Shown: positions 61,651-64,000 of the stretch, piece by piece
Layout: each line of letters starts with the position of its first letter
Numbering within the stretch: position 1 is the first letter of the stretch
From: Antarcticimicrobium sediminis
GTDB taxonomy: Bacteria; Pseudomonadota; Alphaproteobacteria; Rhodobacterales; Rhodobacteraceae
Reading direction: 5' to 3'
Length of the DNA stretch: 64,000 nt
NCBI RefSeq assembly: GCF_004348975.1
Contig: NZ_SMFP01000002.1
Coordinates: forward strand, 372,001 to 436,000
Notes under the pieces: model-generated
What the model saw: only the letters and a program-made list of their open reading frames with translations
Told to the model about the DNA's origin: nothing
Databases searched by the model: none
Program-made: the position numbers and the translations under genes

Positions 61651-63129
61651 ATGCGCGGATTTCTTTGGGGGCTGATATTGGGCGCGGCGCTGGTTGTGTC
61701 GGTGACGGCGGGGCTGTCGCTGTTGGTGCCGATGTCGCGGCCTGACGTGGCGAGCGAGTCACCGGACGCGGCGGCGGGCGGCGTGGATCACGGGGGCGAG
61801 ACGGGCGTGACCCAGCCCGGGTCCGACGCTGATCTGGTCGAGGCCGCGCCACTGGCCCCCAGAACGGCAGGGGCCGGATCGGACTCGCTGGCATCGATGG
61901 ACACGGCGGATACAGACCCGGCGGAGAAGCCAAGCGTCGGCGCTGCGACCGGTGCGTTGGAGGGGCCGGACGAGATCCCCGGCGCACCGACCCTGTCCAC
62001 CACGCAGGAGGCCACCGCGATGCCGCAGGCTCCGGTCAGTGCCCCCGATACGCCCAGCAAAGAGCGCGGAGTGCCCGCGGTCTCCGATCCCTCGCAGCCC
62101 TCTCTGCCGGCGCTGCCCGATGCTGGCTCCGGCTTTGGCACGGCCCCGCTTGCGGATGAGGCGGCGCCAGAAGTGGTGTCGCACACGGACCCGGACCTGC
62201 AGGCCGTGCCGCCGTCAGTGCCCGGCGCAGATCCCATGAGCGAGGCCGCCCCCAAGAGCGAGGACGCACCTGATGTCGCCCCCGAATCCCCATCGCCAGT
62301 CATACCAGCCCCGCGTATCGCAGCTCTGCCGCAGGCCGGCGATGGGGAGGAGGCCGCGCCGCAAAGCCCGGCCATCGGCACGCCGGTGGCGCCACTGACC
62401 GAGCGCGACGATGCCCCGGAGGCAACCCCGGATGCGGGCCGCACCGAACCGCCGGCGATTGAACGGTTTGCGGTGCCTTTCGAGAACCCCGAGGGGCAGC
62501 CTTTGATGTCCATCCTGTTGATGGATGGGAAGGATTCGATCGGGGCCGAGGCCTTGGCGGATTTCCCCTATCCGTTGACCTTTGCGGTCGATCCTGCCGC
62601 GCCCGACGCGGCGGAGAAGATGGCGCGCCATCGCGCCGCCGGGTTCGAGGTGGTCTTGCTGGCCGATCTTCCGGCGGCGGCGCTGGCACAGGATGCCGAG
62701 GTCGCGCTGTCGGTCTGGCGCGCTGCAGTCCCCGAGGCGGTCGCGATTCTGGAAGGCACCGGCAGCGGCATTCAGGGCAGCCGGGCGCTGTCGGATCAGG
62801 TGACCTTGATTGCGCAGGATGCCGGCCTTGGCCTGATCATGCAGGCAAATGGGCTGAATACGGCGCAGAAACTGGCGGTTCGCGCCGGCGTTCCCTCGGC
62901 GGTGGTGTTTCGCGACTTTGACGGGGCCGGGCAGTCGGCGACGGTGATGCGCCGGTTCCTGGATCAGGCGGCGTTCCGGGCCGGGCTGGACGGGGCGGTG
63001 ATCATGCTGGGTCGGGTGAAGCCCGATACGATCAGCGCGCTGCTGCTCTGGGGCTTGCAGGACCGGGCGCAGCGGGTGGCGCTGGCTCCGGTCTCCGCCG
63101 TCTTGATGCACGAACCGGGGGCAGAGTAA
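61651..63129 (+). CDS. divergent polysaccharide deacetylase family protein
   Basis: A 492-residue protein with an N-terminal transmembrane or signal segment ([20 protein letters not shown]). A long low-complexity Ala/Pro/Asp-rich linker (about 30-275) follows, then a divergent polysaccharide-deacetylase (YibQ-like) domain ([29 protein letters not shown]). It sits in the envelope or periplasm. I start at ATG 61651 behind GAGGCGGGA. Function is unknown; relatives lie near envelope genes. Confidence 0.82.
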   Translation: MRGFLWGLILGAALVVSVTAGLSLLVPMSRPDVASESPDAAAGGVDHGGETGVTQPGSDADLVEAAPLAPRTAGAGSDSLASMDTADTDPAEKPSVGAATGALEGPDEIPGAPTLSTTQEATAMPQAPVSAPDTPSKERGVPAVSDPSQPSLPALPDAGSGFGTAPLADEAAPEVVSHTDPDLQAVPPSVPGADPMSEAAPKSEDAPDVAPESPSPVIPAPRIAALPQAGDGEEAAPQSPAIGTPVAPLTERDDAPEATPDAGRTEPPAIERFAVPFENPEGQPLMSILLMDGKDSIGAEALADFPYPLTFAVDPAAPDAAEKMARHRAAGFEVVLLADLPAAALAQDAEVALSVWRAAVPEAVAILEGTGSGIQGSRALSDQVTLIAQDAGLGLIMQANGLNTAQKLAVRAGVPSAVVFRDFDGAGQSATVMRRFLDQAAFRAGLDGAVIMLGRVKPDTISALLLWGLQDRAQRVALAPVSAVLMHEPGAE

Positions 63130-63155
63130 CCCCCGCGCGTTGACCGCGAGGGGGT
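63129..63155. terminator. hairpin between convergent genes
   Basis: ACCCCC and AGGGGGT-type arms with an inner CGCG/CGCG stem (one mismatch) enclose a 5-base loop directly at the deacetylase stop. It probably ends transcription from both sides, although no long T-tract is present. Confidence 0.5.
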
Positions 63156-63174
63156 CCGTGGCAGGGCAACCGCC

Positions 63175-64000
63175 TTAGACGAACATCGCGTTCAGGGCGA
63201 CAAAGACCAGCGCGGACAGCAGCGCGGCGGCGGGCACGGTGATGACCCAGGCCGCCGCGATGGTCAGGAAATGCGACCGGCGCACCAGTTTGCGGCGGCG
63301 GCGTTCCTCGGTCGCGATCTTGCTGCCGTTGGACGGCGCGTTTCTGGGGCGGTGCTTTTCATTGTGCCATTCGCGGAAGAAGCCGACGCCGAACACGGCC
63401 CCCACGGCGATATGGGTCGAAGACACCGGCAGCCCCAGCCAGCTTGCCACGATCACCGTGATCGCCGCCGAGAGCGCGACGCAAAAGGCGCGCATCGGGT
63501 TCAGTTTGGTGATTTGGCTGCCGACCATGCGGATCAGCTTGGGCCCGAACAGCACCAGCCCGAATGAAATTCCCAAAGCCCCGACAATCATCACCCAGGT
63601 GGGGATCGCCACCTTGCCGGCGAATTCGCCAAACTCGACCGAGTGCACGATGGCGGCGAGCGGTCCCACCGCATTGGCCACGTCATTGGCCCCATGGGCA
63701 AAGGACAGCAGCGCCGCCGAGATCACCAGCGGCAGCGAAAACAAGATCTTGAGCGACTTGTTGCGGTTTTCCATCCCGCGCGACTGGCGGCGCACGACAG
63801 GGACGGCGATGGCATAAAACAGCACGCCGACCAGCGCCCCGATCAGCAACGCGGTGCCAAGATCGATGGTGATCACGCGTTTCAGCCCTTTGACCGAAAG
63901 ATAGGCGGAAAAGGCGCCGGCCATGATCCCGACCAGCACCGGCACCCAGCGGCGCGCGGCGGCGATCTTGTCGTCCTGATAGATGATCCGGGCCTTGATG
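63175..64000 (-). CDS. inorganic phosphate transporter (PiT family), partial
   Basis: A multi-spanning low-affinity phosphate transporter of the PiT family. About 275 C-terminal residues are visible, and the N-terminus lies beyond the right edge. The PiT signature GANDVANAVGPLAAI is present, as is the later GLPVSSTHIAVGAVFGVGF repeat. It has about seven helices in view and a basic cytoplasmic loop (RRRRKLVRRSH). Frame continuity holds to the edge. Confidence 0.93.
   Translation of the reverse strand, partial: IKARIIYQDDKIAAARRWVPVLVGIMAGAFSAYLSVKGLKRVITIDLGTALLIGALVGVLFYAIAVPVVRRQSRGMENRNKSLKILFSLPLVISAALLSFAHGANDVANAVGPLAAIVHSVEFGEFAGKVAIPTWVMIVGALGISFGLVLFGPKLIRMVGSQITKLNPMRAFCVALSAAITVIVASWLGLPVSSTHIAVGAVFGVGFFREWHNEKHRPRNAPSNGSKIATEERRRRKLVRRSHFLTIAAAWVITVPAAALLSALVFVALNAMFV

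Overview
The window is chromosomal DNA of an alphaproteobacterium of the Rhodobacteraceae (Roseobacter-like). The reasons are the high G+C, the pdhA-pdhB order with a lipoyl domain fused to the E1 beta subunit, the trpG-trpD-trpC-moaC-moeA-lexA run next to comEC, gltX and gltA, and GTTC-N7-GTTC LexA boxes in front of lexA and uvrA. I saw no tRNA, rRNA, CRISPR array, transposase or phage gene.

Layout. 1-4.3 kb: pyruvate dehydrogenase E1 genes (leftward; pdhB runs off the edge), an FtsB/DivIC-like cell-division protein and an AidB-like acyl-CoA dehydrogenase. 4.4-17.0 kb: a self-contained transport and catabolism cluster. It has a leftward regulator with two GntR-type DNA-binding domains. Facing it is a long rightward run: ABC ATPase, two permeases, two short-chain dehydrogenases, a Tat-exported solute-binding protein, a second ABC ATPase, a polysaccharide-deacetylase/imidase-like hydrolase, a small Cys-rich protein, a CobW GTPase, a second solute-binding-protein homologue with no export signal, and an asparaginase. 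This is the most original part of the window. 17.1-24.3 kb: class I aldolase, pgk, twin cyclophilins, bactofilin plus M23 peptidase, a DUF455 ferritin-like protein and bacterioferritin-comigratory peroxiredoxin. 24.4-37.9 kb: AsmA-like giant, queA, MFS transporter, DUF924, lpd, a methyltransferase, rhodanese, uvrA, patatin and a DUF2892 membrane protein.

38.0-48.0 kb: valine catabolism. It holds isobutyryl-CoA dehydrogenase, a single ORF that fuses 3-hydroxyisobutyryl-CoA hydrolase to 3-hydroxyisobutyrate dehydrogenase, and mmsA with a divergent LysR regulator. Between them lie ybdK, a methyltransferase, an L,D-transpeptidase-like protein, a small STAS-like protein and an exported DsrE-like protein behind a near-ideal FNR-type promoter. 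48.0-64.0 kb: housekeeping genes (CBS protein, coaD, gap, DUF808, gltA, gltX, comEC, lexA, moeA, moaC, trpC, trpD, trpG), a divergent polysaccharide deacetylase and a truncated PiT phosphate transporter.

The genes work together in several ways. pdhAB and lpd lie about 29 kb apart but share the same dyad operator, so one regulator may coordinate the complex. fda, pgk and gap supply central glycolysis. The valine genes form consecutive steps from isobutyryl-CoA to propionyl-CoA. In the 4.4-17.0 kb cluster, import, ring or amide hydrolysis, metal delivery and an intracellular binding protein are translationally coupled, which suggests a dedicated pathway for an amide- or imide-type nitrogen compound. 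The substrate is inferred, not shown.
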